Positions 1-6,465 of a stretch of DNA of 13,158 bases are shown in pieces; position 1 is the first letter of the stretch, and the number at the start of each line of letters is the position of its first letter. The notes under the pieces were generated by a model. That model did not search any database, was not told where the DNA came from, and was given only the letters and a program-made list of their open reading frames with translations. The DNA comes from Chrysochromulina parva (Eukaryota > Haptophyta > Prymnesiales > Chrysochromulinaceae), in contig PJAB01001633.1 of assembly GCA_002887195.1 (NCBI GenBank), forward strand, positions 1-13,158. The letters are read 5' to 3'. The position numbers were made by a program, and so were the translations under genes.

Positions 1-168
1 CCGATTAACGGCCTGTGTAATAGCAGGTTGTGTCGGCCACACCTCCGTCCATAGCGATAGAGGCCCTCGTGCTTGGGGGTCCGGAGGTTGTGCGCGTGTG
101 TGTTTCACAGCAGCAGCAGCGCCGAGCACGCCGACTCGCGAAGCAAATTTTCGACCCTAACAGTGTTC
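1..168 (+). other. Upstream region of the SGNH gene
   Basis: No gene is recognised here. The reading frame of the SGNH gene stays open back to an ATG at 73, but the added 32 residues are Ser/Arg-rich with no recognisable feature. The ATG at 169 directly precedes a hydrophobic anchor, so this stretch is read as 5' UTR or promoter. No TATA-like element is evident. Confidence 0.4.
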
Positions 169-2513
169 ATGCCTACCGCACAGAACCTCATGCTGATCGC
201 GTCGAGCGTGCTCAACTCGCTGCTGCTGCTCACGCTCATGTCGTGGCAGCACTTGTCCGTCTCGGTCGAGCACGTGACGCACTCGCCGGAGTCGACGTGG
301 TGCACGCCACGGCCGACGGCGACGCCAAGAGGCGCTGACGACGACGGCCACGCGCCGCCGCCGTCGCCGGCTATGGTGCTGCCCGCCGCCGCGTCGCCGC
401 AGCTTGGCCTGTCGGCACCCGCAGTCGCCGAGAACTTCTACTCGGCGAGCGAGCCGCGGCTCAAGCGCATCTGGCGGCACCCACCGCACAACTCGTACAA
501 GGAGCAGCATGATGCGCGCTGGACCTTTCTGAGCGAGCGCCAGCTGGCGCGCGGCCTGGTCAACCCGGGCGACCCGCAGCGCCTGCGCTGCCTCGCGGAG
601 AAGCTCCTCGCCGGCCACCTCACACGACTGAGCGTGCTCGGAGGCTCAGTCTCGTTCGGCACGACTTTCACCACGGGCAGGAGCCGCGCCCTCTATCACT
701 GGAAGGTCTACCAGTACTTGAATGCGTCCTTCCCGCTGGCGGCGCACGAGCACTTCCAGGGGGCGGTGCCAGCCTCGGGTCCTTCGTACATGGAGCACTG
801 TGTGGCGTGGCACCTGCCATCTAACGGCGCCGATTTGATCTTACTCGAGTATGCGGTCAACTTCGATGCGATGCCGGACGATGCGCAGAGCTTCGAGCGG
901 CTGCTGCGCAGACTGCTCCGGCTGCCTTCGCAGCCCGCGATCGTCATCGTCAACACGATGGAGATTGTGCCAAAGATCGGTCACTTACCCTTCGAGCATG
1001 GGAGTTACGACCCGACCAATCCAGCGACGGTGATTGCCTCCCTCATCAGCTCTAATGAGCTCTGATGAGCTCTGATTGCCTCCGACCCTACCAAGCCAGC
1101 GGAGGTCCATGGTTTGCCCAAGACGGCGCCCAGCATGTGAAAGTGCCCACCACGACGCGCTCTCACTTCCCCACAGGTCCCCTACCCGAGTCCGCAAGAC
1201 CTCGCGTTCAATTGGCGAGGGCATGGCGCAACGGTTGGCGCCGAGGACGCCATCAACGACCTCGCGGCGTACTACGGCGTGCCGTGCGTCTCACTGCGGG
1301 GCGCTCTGTTTCGCGAGCTCAAAGCGAATGCGAGCGCCTTCCCGATTAAGCAAGTGTTCCATGACCGTCATCATCCCTCCGCGTGGGGGCATTCACTGAT
1401 GGCGCAGATGGTAGTTACTCTCATCGAGGGCGCGATCGATCATCAGCGCGCGCTCGCGGCCGCTCAGCCGTTGTCGTCGTCGGTGGCGGCGGTGGCGGCG
1501 GCGGCGGCAGCAGCAGCAGCGGCAGCAGCGGCGACTCCGGCAGACGCCCCTCCGGATGCCCACCACGACGCCCTCCATATTGGCCCCACGTGCACAGCGA
1601 CGCTTCGTGAACACGGCGGGCCGCAGCTAAACGCGCCTCTGTACGCCGAATCACACTGATGGCGCCTCTGATGGCCACTGATGGCCACTGATGGCCACTG
1701 ATGGCGTGCCTGATGGCGTGCCTGATGGCCTCCCTCATCAGGTACGCCGACGCCGACGAAGCCCCTGTGGGCACCTGCCTCAAGGACGAGCAGCTGCGCG
1801 ATCGGCTCCAGCTCTCGACCTCTGTGGGGTTTGCGTACACGATCGAGGGTACGGATGCCAAGATGAAGCCGGGCATCGTCGGGCGCAAGCCAGGTGACGT
1901 GGCGCGCTTCTGCCTCGACGCGCTGTCATGTGGGCACCTGCATGCAAGTGCTCACCACGACGCCCTCGCCCCTCCGCACAGGTGACGTGGCGCGCTTCTG
2001 CCTCGACGTGTCCCGATTGCCACGCGGCGAGCCGTTCGTTCTCATCCTGGGCCACCTGATCAGCTACGAACACATGGGGATCGCGCGCGTCACGTGCGTC
2101 GACGACTGCGCGTGCGAGCCCGTTGAGATCGATGGCCACGTGCCCGGTGGACGCTTCTCCGTCTTCAAGGCCATGATGATCACAGCCACGCGACGTGCTG
2201 AGCGGACGGGCTCGGCCACGCACAGCGCCGTCACGAGCGCCGCCGACTGCGGCTGCACGGTCGAGGTGCGCATCCGAATGAGGCAACCATCCTCGGCACG
2301 GCGACTGAGTGCGGCCGCAATGGAGAGTGCCGACGAGTGCCCTTGATGGGCGCCGATTGCCTCCCTCATCAGGTGCGCATCCTCGAGAAGACCATGAGCG
2401 GCGAGCACAAGTTTAAGGTGCTCTCGCTCATGACAGCGCTCAAGGACCGCTCGCTGCGCTATGGGCACCAGGCCGGCTTCAATAATCGGCCGACCGAGGC
2501 TCGCTTCGCTTGA
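169..2513 (+). CDS. SGNH/GDSL-hydrolase-like type II membrane protein, five exons
   Basis: Proposed exons are 169-1029, 1177-1640, 1742-1893, 1982-2265 and 2373-2513; the phases (0, 2, 1, 0) agree and give 633 residues. The start at 169 puts a hydrophobic signal-anchor at about residues 6-27 (NLMLIASSVLNSLLLL), suggesting Golgi or secretory-membrane placement with a lumenal catalytic domain. SGNH features visible are block I GGS (Ser160 as likely nucleophile), EYAVN (Asn231) and a block V D-x-x-H (Asp350/His353, DRHHPSAWGH). A C-terminal domain follows, with motifs such as SYEHMGIARVTC and SGEHKFKVLSLM that I associate with an algal SGNH family. Substrate is unknown; a glycan O-acyl esterase or acyltransferase role would be inference from the fold. 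Splicing restores T-V-E-V-R-I-L across intron 4. The stop lies inside a 3' repeat copy (ending EARFA), so the true C-terminus could have been altered. A poly-Ala tract lies at about residues 390-404. Confidence 0.8.
1030..1176 (+). other. SGNH intron 1 (147 bp, phase 0)
   Basis: GT at 1030 and CACAG ending at 1176 join ...DPTNPAT to VPYPSPQDLAF. Reading through gives a stop at 1063-1065. The intron starts with a copy of the motif GATTGCCTCCCTCATCAG, which elsewhere marks intron 3' ends, and ends with the other shared 3' element (GCATG...CACCACGACGC...CACAG). Confidence 0.75.
1482..1531 (+). repeat. GCG/GCA trinucleotide tract in SGNH exon 2
   Basis: An almost pure run of GCN codons, interrupted by GTG, encodes about 15 alanines. 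It sits between the conserved catalytic C-terminal block and the C-terminal domain, so it is a linker expansion or part of an unrecognised intron (see findings). Confidence 0.8.
1641..1741 (+). other. SGNH intron 2 (101 bp, phase 2) with decamer repeats
   Basis: GT at 1641 and CATCAG ending at 1741. The first 9 bases of the intron (GTACGCCGA) are repeated as the first 9 bases of exon 3, and the interior is built of degenerate TGATGGCCAC-type decamers. Unspliced reading stops at 1657-1659. Splicing joins NAPL to YADADEAPVGTC. Confidence 0.75.
1891..2008 (+). repeat. Perfect 30-bp direct repeat bounding intron 3
   Basis: Copies at 1891-1920 and 1979-2008 are identical, 88 bp apart (exactly the intron length), and diverge at the next base (C versus T). 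Each contains AGGT, giving the upstream donor and the downstream acceptor junction. Confidence 0.95.
1894..1981 (+). other. SGNH intron 3 (88 bp, phase 1), tandem-duplication type
   Basis: GT at 1894 and GCACAG ending at 1981. The first 27 bases of the intron equal the first 27 bases of exon 4; the shared block including the preceding CAG is 30 bp, at 1891-1920 and 1979-2008. Splicing leaves one copy of GDVARFCLD. The 3' part matches the shared family seen in SGNH intron 1 and PKD2 intron 5. Confidence 0.85.
2266..2372 (+). other. SGNH intron 4 (107 bp, phase 0)
   Basis: GT at 2266 and CATCAG ending at 2372. The 12-bp block AGGTGCGCATCC occurs at 2264-2275 and again at 2371-2382, so donor and acceptor junctions are duplicates. 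It ends with the shared element GATTGCCTCCCTCATCAG. Unspliced reading stops at 2344-2346; splicing restores the conserved VEVRILEKT. Confidence 0.8.
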
Positions 2514-2684
2514 GACCAGAGCCGTTAGCGAGTCGTCAATTGGATCCTTCACCTCCGTCGGCTCGCTTCGTTTGAGACGAAACCTTGAGGAAGGACGTTA
2601 CTGAAGCCACTGACGAAACCGAGGCTCGCTTCGCGTGAGACCAGGGACTAGAGACGTGAGACCAGGGACTAGAGACGTGAGACC
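2491..2684 (+). repeat. Repeat cluster at the 3' end of the SGNH gene
   Basis: A motif GCTCGCTTCG followed by a TGAGAC-like block appears three times (about 2499-2516, 2561-2577, 2624-2641). The first copy overlaps the SGNH stop codon. A 21-bp unit then repeats in tandem at 2635-2655 and 2656-2676 with a partial third copy to 2684. No coding function is evident. Confidence 0.8.
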
Positions 2685-3127
2685 TTAGATACGGAAGGAG
2701 AGCGGGCCGAGGTGTTAGTTCCACATGGCGGCGGATACACGAGAACGTCTCGTGACCGGCGCTGTCCCGAGCTCCCTTGCCCCGCTCCGCTGACATTCTC
2801 GAGCTGCTCCGCCGCCGCACGTCCCACGTCGTACGTGCTCATCGATCGTTCTCGCGAGTCGCGCGGAGGGAGAGCCTCGAGCGCACCCCGAACCGTCGCC
2901 GAACCGGTCAACGGAATCGATGGCGCCGACCCGCGACCGCCGTCGCCCGGCCGGGGACGGGAAACCGCGGGCGTCCCGGGCGGCCGGATTGGGCCGTGAA
3001 ATCTTACGTTAGGAATTAAATTGAAGAATGCTTTGAACTGTTTCCGAGCCACATCACTCTCCAGCCACAAATACACAGCGCCAAGGAAATGGGGCTCGCA
3101 TGCAAGCACAGTCACAGAGTAAGTCAT
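2669..3127 (-). CDS. Doubtful 152-residue ORF in the convergent spacer
   Basis: An open frame on the minus strand starts with hydrophobic MTYSVTVLACEP and becomes Pro/Arg/Gly-rich. I recognise no domain. Its 5' third (about 2998-3127) is markedly less GC-rich than the rest, and its 3' third enters the repeat cluster. All six frames here are weakly open because of GC content, so this may be chance or a fragment of an old insertion. Confidence 0.15.
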   Translation of the reverse strand: MTYSVTVLACEPHFLGAVYLWLESDVARKQFKAFFNLIPNVRFHGPIRPPGTPAVSRPRPGDGGRGSAPSIPLTGSATVRGALEALPPRDSRERSMSTYDVGRAAAEQLENVSGAGQGSSGQRRSRDVLVYPPPCGTNTSARSPSVSKVSRL

Positions 3128-3277
3128 AAATGGATTCAGTCAGCTGTGACGCTCACGGGGGGTAGCGTCGGTGTGCCAGTCGGTCTCGCCTTCACGGCGG
3201 CGACAGCGGCGGGTGGGTGAGGGTGGGGGGGCGGCAGCTGGCGGGGAGCTCTCTCAGCCCATGCGGTCTCCGCGCGT
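2685..3277. other. Convergent intergenic spacer
   Basis: Lies between the 3' ends of the SGNH gene (+) and the p28 dynein gene (-), so it should hold both 3' UTRs. Visible features are a very GC-rich block at about 2930-2995 with an imperfect inverted repeat (CCGGCCGGGGAC versus GTCCCGGGCGGCCGG), an abrupt change to AT-richer sequence at about 2998-3140, then G-rich sequence to 3250. No recognised RNA gene. Confidence 0.5.
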
Positions 3278-4381
3278 CTACTTGCCCTTTTCGGGCTTCG
3301 ACGGCCGAAGAACCACTAGAAGGTCCTGTAACTGCTTCTGCTCCGCCTTGAGCGCCGTGACCTCGGGATTCTCCCCTTCGTACCCGCGCTCCTTCTCTGC
3401 CTCGCGGAACTCGAGGCCTTCACAGAGCCGGCCGAGGCGCCCCACCTCGACGTGCAGTTCGGCGATCTTGGCCTCTAGCGCTTCGATGTCGTCGGCCAGG
3501 CTACCCTTGGTCATCGCCGCCTGCGTCAGCTTCCGCGACCCAAACTCGATCGATTGCTCATAGACCGTTCGATACGCGTCGATGGTCATGCGTGCCTCGG
3601 CGTACAGGCGGCGCAGCAGCCCGCCGCGCTTGCCCTCGTCGCGTGCCACGCTCGCGATCAGCTCGTCGAGGACCACCGCGTAGATGCGATCACGCACCGG
3701 GCAGACGCCCGTGTAGCGCGCCTGACGTTCGCGCATCTCCCGCTTGAGCTGATCCTGCAAGATGATGGCATCGAGGCGCGGCGAGGACGTGGGCGGCTGG
3801 CGCAGGTGGGCGCTCGTCGCGTGCACGCCGCCCGAGGCGCGCAGCAGCCCGCGACCGCCTCCCGCGCCGCTCGTCGCCTGCGCACCCGCGACGCCCTCGA
3901 GCTGCAACCGAAGGCCGCTGAGCTGCATGCGCTTGATGTGCTCCCGCGAGATCGCGCCCGGGTCGAAGAGCAGCACATGCCTGCTCTCCGTCGACGCCTG
4001 GCCGTTGGTGAAGTCGGTTGTGTACACGTAGCTCACCTCCTGCGCGCCCGCCGCCACCGCCGATGGCGGGTTCTCCTTGAAGAACCGCGGCGGGCGGTGC
4101 AGCTCGATCGCCAATTTGTCCTGCTGCTGCTCGTCGGTGCCGGCGGTCAGCGTCGCCTGCGCGATGTCCTCAAAGTCGACCTCCATCTTGCGCACCACCC
4201 CCAGGTGGAGCACCTCCCACACGAGCTTGCGCTCCGCCCAGTACCACGACAGCAGCACATGCTCGTCGTACTTGGCCAAAAGGTTCCACGATCCGATCGT
4301 GAGCTTCTTCACGGGGATGTGGTCAGCGGACGCCTGCGACGGGTCGTAGTCGCCATGCATCCCGGCCGCGTCGTACGACAT
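3278..4381 (-). CDS. DNALI1: Axonemal inner-arm dynein light chain p28 with an N-terminal ASG1-like domain
   Basis: A single-exon frame of 367 residues from ATG 4379-4381. Residues about 198-358 match axonemal dynein light intermediate chain p28/DNALI1: RLDAIILQDQL, RERQARYTGVCPVRDRIY, RMTIDAYRTVYEQSIEFGSRK, then a coiled coil (about 295-355). In flagellates p28 binds a subset of monomeric inner-arm dynein heavy chains. Residues about 23-155 instead resemble the domain of plant ASG1/At4g30780-type proteins (TIGSWNLLAKYDEHVLLSWYW, RPPRFFKENPP, YTTDFTNGQASTESRHVLLFDPG), whose biochemical role I do not know. A Gly/Ala linker (about 160-190) joins the two, and the usual p28 N-terminal segment is missing. 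The frame is open upstream to 4798, but that part is Arg-rich and overlaps the uS15 start, so the start at 4381 is preferred; Met8 is another option. Confidence 0.85.
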   Translation of the reverse strand: MSYDAAGMHGDYDPSQASADHIPVKKLTIGSWNLLAKYDEHVLLSWYWAERKLVWEVLHLGVVRKMEVDFEDIAQATLTAGTDEQQQDKLAIELHRPPRFFKENPPSAVAAGAQEVSYVYTTDFTNGQASTESRHVLLFDPGAISREHIKRMQLSGLRLQLEGVAGAQATSGAGGGRGLLRASGGVHATSAHLRQPPTSSPRLDAIILQDQLKREMRERQARYTGVCPVRDRIYAVVLDELIASVARDEGKRGGLLRRLYAEARMTIDAYRTVYEQSIEFGSRKLTQAAMTKGSLADDIEALEAKIAELHVEVGRLGRLCEGLEFREAEKERGYEGENPEVTALKAEQKQLQDLLVVLRPSKPEKGK

Positions 4382-4760
4382 CGCGCTCCGCGTCCGGCGC
4401 GCGCGCCGCCGCTTCAGCAGGAAGCTAGTCTTCCGACAGTGCAACGATTTCCGACTGGCAACTAGAAAGGGTAGGGGAAACGCCTTTTCACACAGTCCTC
4501 GTCCCCGTCGTCTTGAGGTCGCCTGCGCTCTTGCGATGCGGCGCTCTCCCTGTCGCGGCCACCGCCGGCTCCGCGCTTCCGATGGGCGCGCAGCGTCGGA
4601 TGGACCACCCCTCGTTGCCACACGCCCGGATATGCACGCGCGCTCGCGGCTACCAGGCAGGCCTCTTTGGACCTCAGCGCTGACCTCAGGCGCTTTCGGC
4701 TCTCTGTGTCTCAGGTGAGGAGAGGAAGAGGCGTTCGCCCAACACCAACCTCGAAGCACC
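4382..4760. promoter_or_regulatory. RPS13: Divergent promoter region between p28 and uS15
   Basis: This 379-bp spacer separates two head-to-head genes and must hold both promoters and 5' UTRs. No TATA box is evident. A pyrimidine-rich stretch ending CTCAG at about 4714 followed by GTGAGG could be the end of a 5'-UTR intron of uS15, but this cannot be settled from sequence alone. Confidence 0.5.
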
Positions 4761-5544
4761 ATGGGTCGTATGCACAGCAAGGGAAAGGGTATCTCCAAGT
4801 CTGCGCTGCCCTACCGCCGGACGCCGCCGTCATGGCTCAAGACGTCGCCGACTGAGGTCGTCGAGCACGTCTGCAAGCTCGCCAAGAAGGGCTTGACGCC
4901 GTCGCAGATTGGTGTCATCCTTCGTGACTCGTACGGCATCGCTCAGGTGTCGCACCTGACCGGCAGCAAGATCCTGCGTATGCTCAAGAAGAACGGTGCG
5001 CGCTCATGCCGCGCGACGCCCGGAAGCATCGCCAGCTGTTGGCCACGAGCGATGAGCGTCCGCAGCGGAACGATGCCTCGCTCGGACGTAGGAAGCGAAG
5101 AGCGAGCGGGCCGGCGGCAGCAGCGGCTGCCGCATCGTGGGTCAGCAACGCTCTATATCGGCGGCGGTGGCTGCGGCTGCGGTGGCTGCGGCTGCGGCTA
5201 CTGCAGCGGCGGCGGCAGCGGTGGCGGCGGCGGCGGCTGCGGCTGCCGTGCGAGTGGAACGCTCGCGTGCGTGGCGTTATGCTCATCCGGCGTCGCCCCA
5301 TGCGTCTCTCTCTGCGCGTGCAGGTCTCGCCCCGGCACTCCCCGAGGATCTCTATTGCCTCATTAAGAAGGCGGTGCAGGTTCGTAAGCACCTCGACAAG
5401 TTCCGTCAGGACAAGGATGCCAAGTTCCGCCTCATCCTGATCGAGTCCCGCATCCACCGCACCTCGCGCTACTACCGCACCGTCAAGGCGCTGCCGCCCA
5501 ACTGGAAATACGAGTCGGCCACCGCCTCGACGCTCGTGTCGTAA
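4761..5544 (+). CDS. RPS13: Cytosolic small-subunit ribosomal protein uS15 (RPS13), two exons
   Basis: Exons 4761-4995 and 5324-5544 (phase 1 junction, codon GGT) encode 151 residues, the usual length of eukaryotic RPS13. The product is almost co-linear with the family: [20 protein letters not shown] at the start, [42 protein letters not shown] across the splice, [18 protein letters not shown] and the C-terminal [17 protein letters not shown]. It is a structural protein of the 40S subunit that binds 18S rRNA. The start has a good context (ACCATGG). It is transcribed divergently from the p28 gene. Confidence 0.98.
4996..5323 (+). other. RPS13: uS15 intron (328 bp, phase 1) with GGC-rich tract
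   Basis: GT at 4996 and GTGCAG ending at 5323. About 5158-5253 is a mixed GGC/TGC/GGT trinucleotide tract. It lacks the decamer repeat and the junction duplications seen in other introns here. No convincing intronic snoRNA: a near C-box (GCGATGA, about 5048-5054) has no clear partner D box. Confidence 0.9.
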
Positions 5545-5688
5545 ATGCAAAGAACAAAACATGGCCAATAGGGCTGCTGAGTCTCTGATATGTATCCTGA
5601 GAATCTCTTGTGTTTCGTCACCCGACGTGGGCGCTGCCCTGTTGTCTCGGTGGATTACGTTTAGAGAGAAGATCACAGAAATGCGTAT

Positions 5689-6183
5689 ATGGCGAACACG
5701 GGAGCCCAGCGCCGCGCTGTGTTGGGCTATGATTATTTTTATTCACGAGAAAGCGCTATGGAGCGCGACGAGACAGCGAGCAGCCTGCACGCGATGGCGT
5801 CCGCGCTGAGCGGACGAGTGCCCGACTGGGCCGCTATGGCAACTGCTGAGGCGCGGGCTCGCGCCGAGCTGACTGCCAAGATTGCCGCGCTGCCGCCATC
5901 TGCCGTTTTCTCCAAAGCAGCGCTAAAAGGCTTTCGGCAACAACACGCGGAGATGGCCGCGTACGCTGAGGCTGCGACGGCGCCGCCGCCGCCAATGGCG
6001 GCGCAGCCGCAGCCAACGCCGCCGCCAATGGCGGCGCAGCCGCAGCCAACGCCGCCGCAGCCGATGGTGGCGCCGCCGCAGCCGATGGCGGCTCCGCCGC
6101 AGCCTATGGCGGCTCTGCCGCAGCAGCCAACGGCGGCTCTGCCGCAGCAGCCAACGGCGCCGCCATCGGCATCCGCCTCCTGA
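5689..6183 (+). CDS. Small Pro/Ala/Gln-repeat protein, function unknown
   Basis: A single-exon frame of 164 residues. Residues 1-97 are helix-prone and Ala-rich without any motif I recognise (LGYDYFYSRESAMERDE, FSKAALKGFRQQHAEMAAY). Residues 98-160 are repeats: an 11-residue unit PPPMAAQPQPT twice, then PPQPMAA-type units, then ALPQQPTA twice. It starts 145 bp after the uS15 stop on the same strand. An overlapping upstream ATG at 5681 in another frame would reduce initiation at 5689. A poly(A)-signal-like AATAAA lies 173 bp beyond the stop. The N-terminal half has coding-like character; expression is unproven. Confidence 0.5.
   Translation: MANTGAQRRAVLGYDYFYSRESAMERDETASSLHAMASALSGRVPDWAAMATAEARARAELTAKIAALPPSAVFSKAALKGFRQQHAEMAAYAEAATAPPPPMAAQPQPTPPPMAAQPQPTPPQPMVAPPQPMAAPPQPMAALPQQPTAALPQQPTAPPSASAS
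5982..6170 (+). repeat. In-frame tandem repeats encoding Pro/Ala/Gln units
   Basis: Three adjacent classes occur: a 33-bp unit twice, a 21-bp CCGCAGCCGATGGCGGC-type unit about three times and a 24-bp unit twice. All are multiples of three, so the frame is kept. Confidence 0.85.
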
Positions 6184-6465
6184 CGGCGCGACTTACGTGC
6201 CACGAGTACTTAATGGCGGCAGTTGCTGTCCTGCGTGTTGCGAGTATTGCATGCCTTCAAGTTACAAGTTGCATCATGTCTCGGAGTTCACGCGGTGGGG
6301 ACCGGACTCGTGGTCGGTCCGAGTTTCTTCTCCGAATTGTCCCAAGCAACATGGCAATAAATGCCACATTCTTTAAAGCGACGCACAACGCACACAAACT
6401 GCCCACAAACTAAACTAGGGTACCGCGGCGTGCGCAGAAGTGAGCCCAAACCCGGCGTGCTTTGA
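6184..6465. other. Convergent spacer with probable 3' UTRs
   Basis: Lies between the 3' ends of the Pro-repeat gene (+) and NEIL3 (-). Apart from the AATAAA at 6356 nothing structured is visible. Confidence 0.5.
6356..6361 (+). terminator. Possible poly(A) signal AATAAA
   Basis: A canonical AATAAA hexamer in a locally AT-rich stretch downstream of the 5689-6183 gene. Whether this organism uses AATAAA is unknown. Confidence 0.3.

Noticed and set aside
2724..2860. Resemblance to the start of a bacterial regulator (ADTRERLV...ELLRRR)
   Set aside because: The two parts are in different frames with a stop between, and no helix-turn-helix continuation follows; too weak to call.
3554..4465. Plus-strand ORF of 303 residues
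   Set aside because: Antisense shadow of the p28 gene, Arg/His/Leu-rich with no motif.
4382..4798. In-frame upstream extension of the p28 fusion protein by 139 residues
   Set aside because: Arg-rich and featureless, and it would overlap the start of uS15 on the other strand; the frame is open because of GC content.
5137..5323. Poly-Ala N-terminal extension read from the uS15 intron
   Set aside because: uS15 is exactly 151 residues when spliced; the extension is the intron trinucleotide tract read through.
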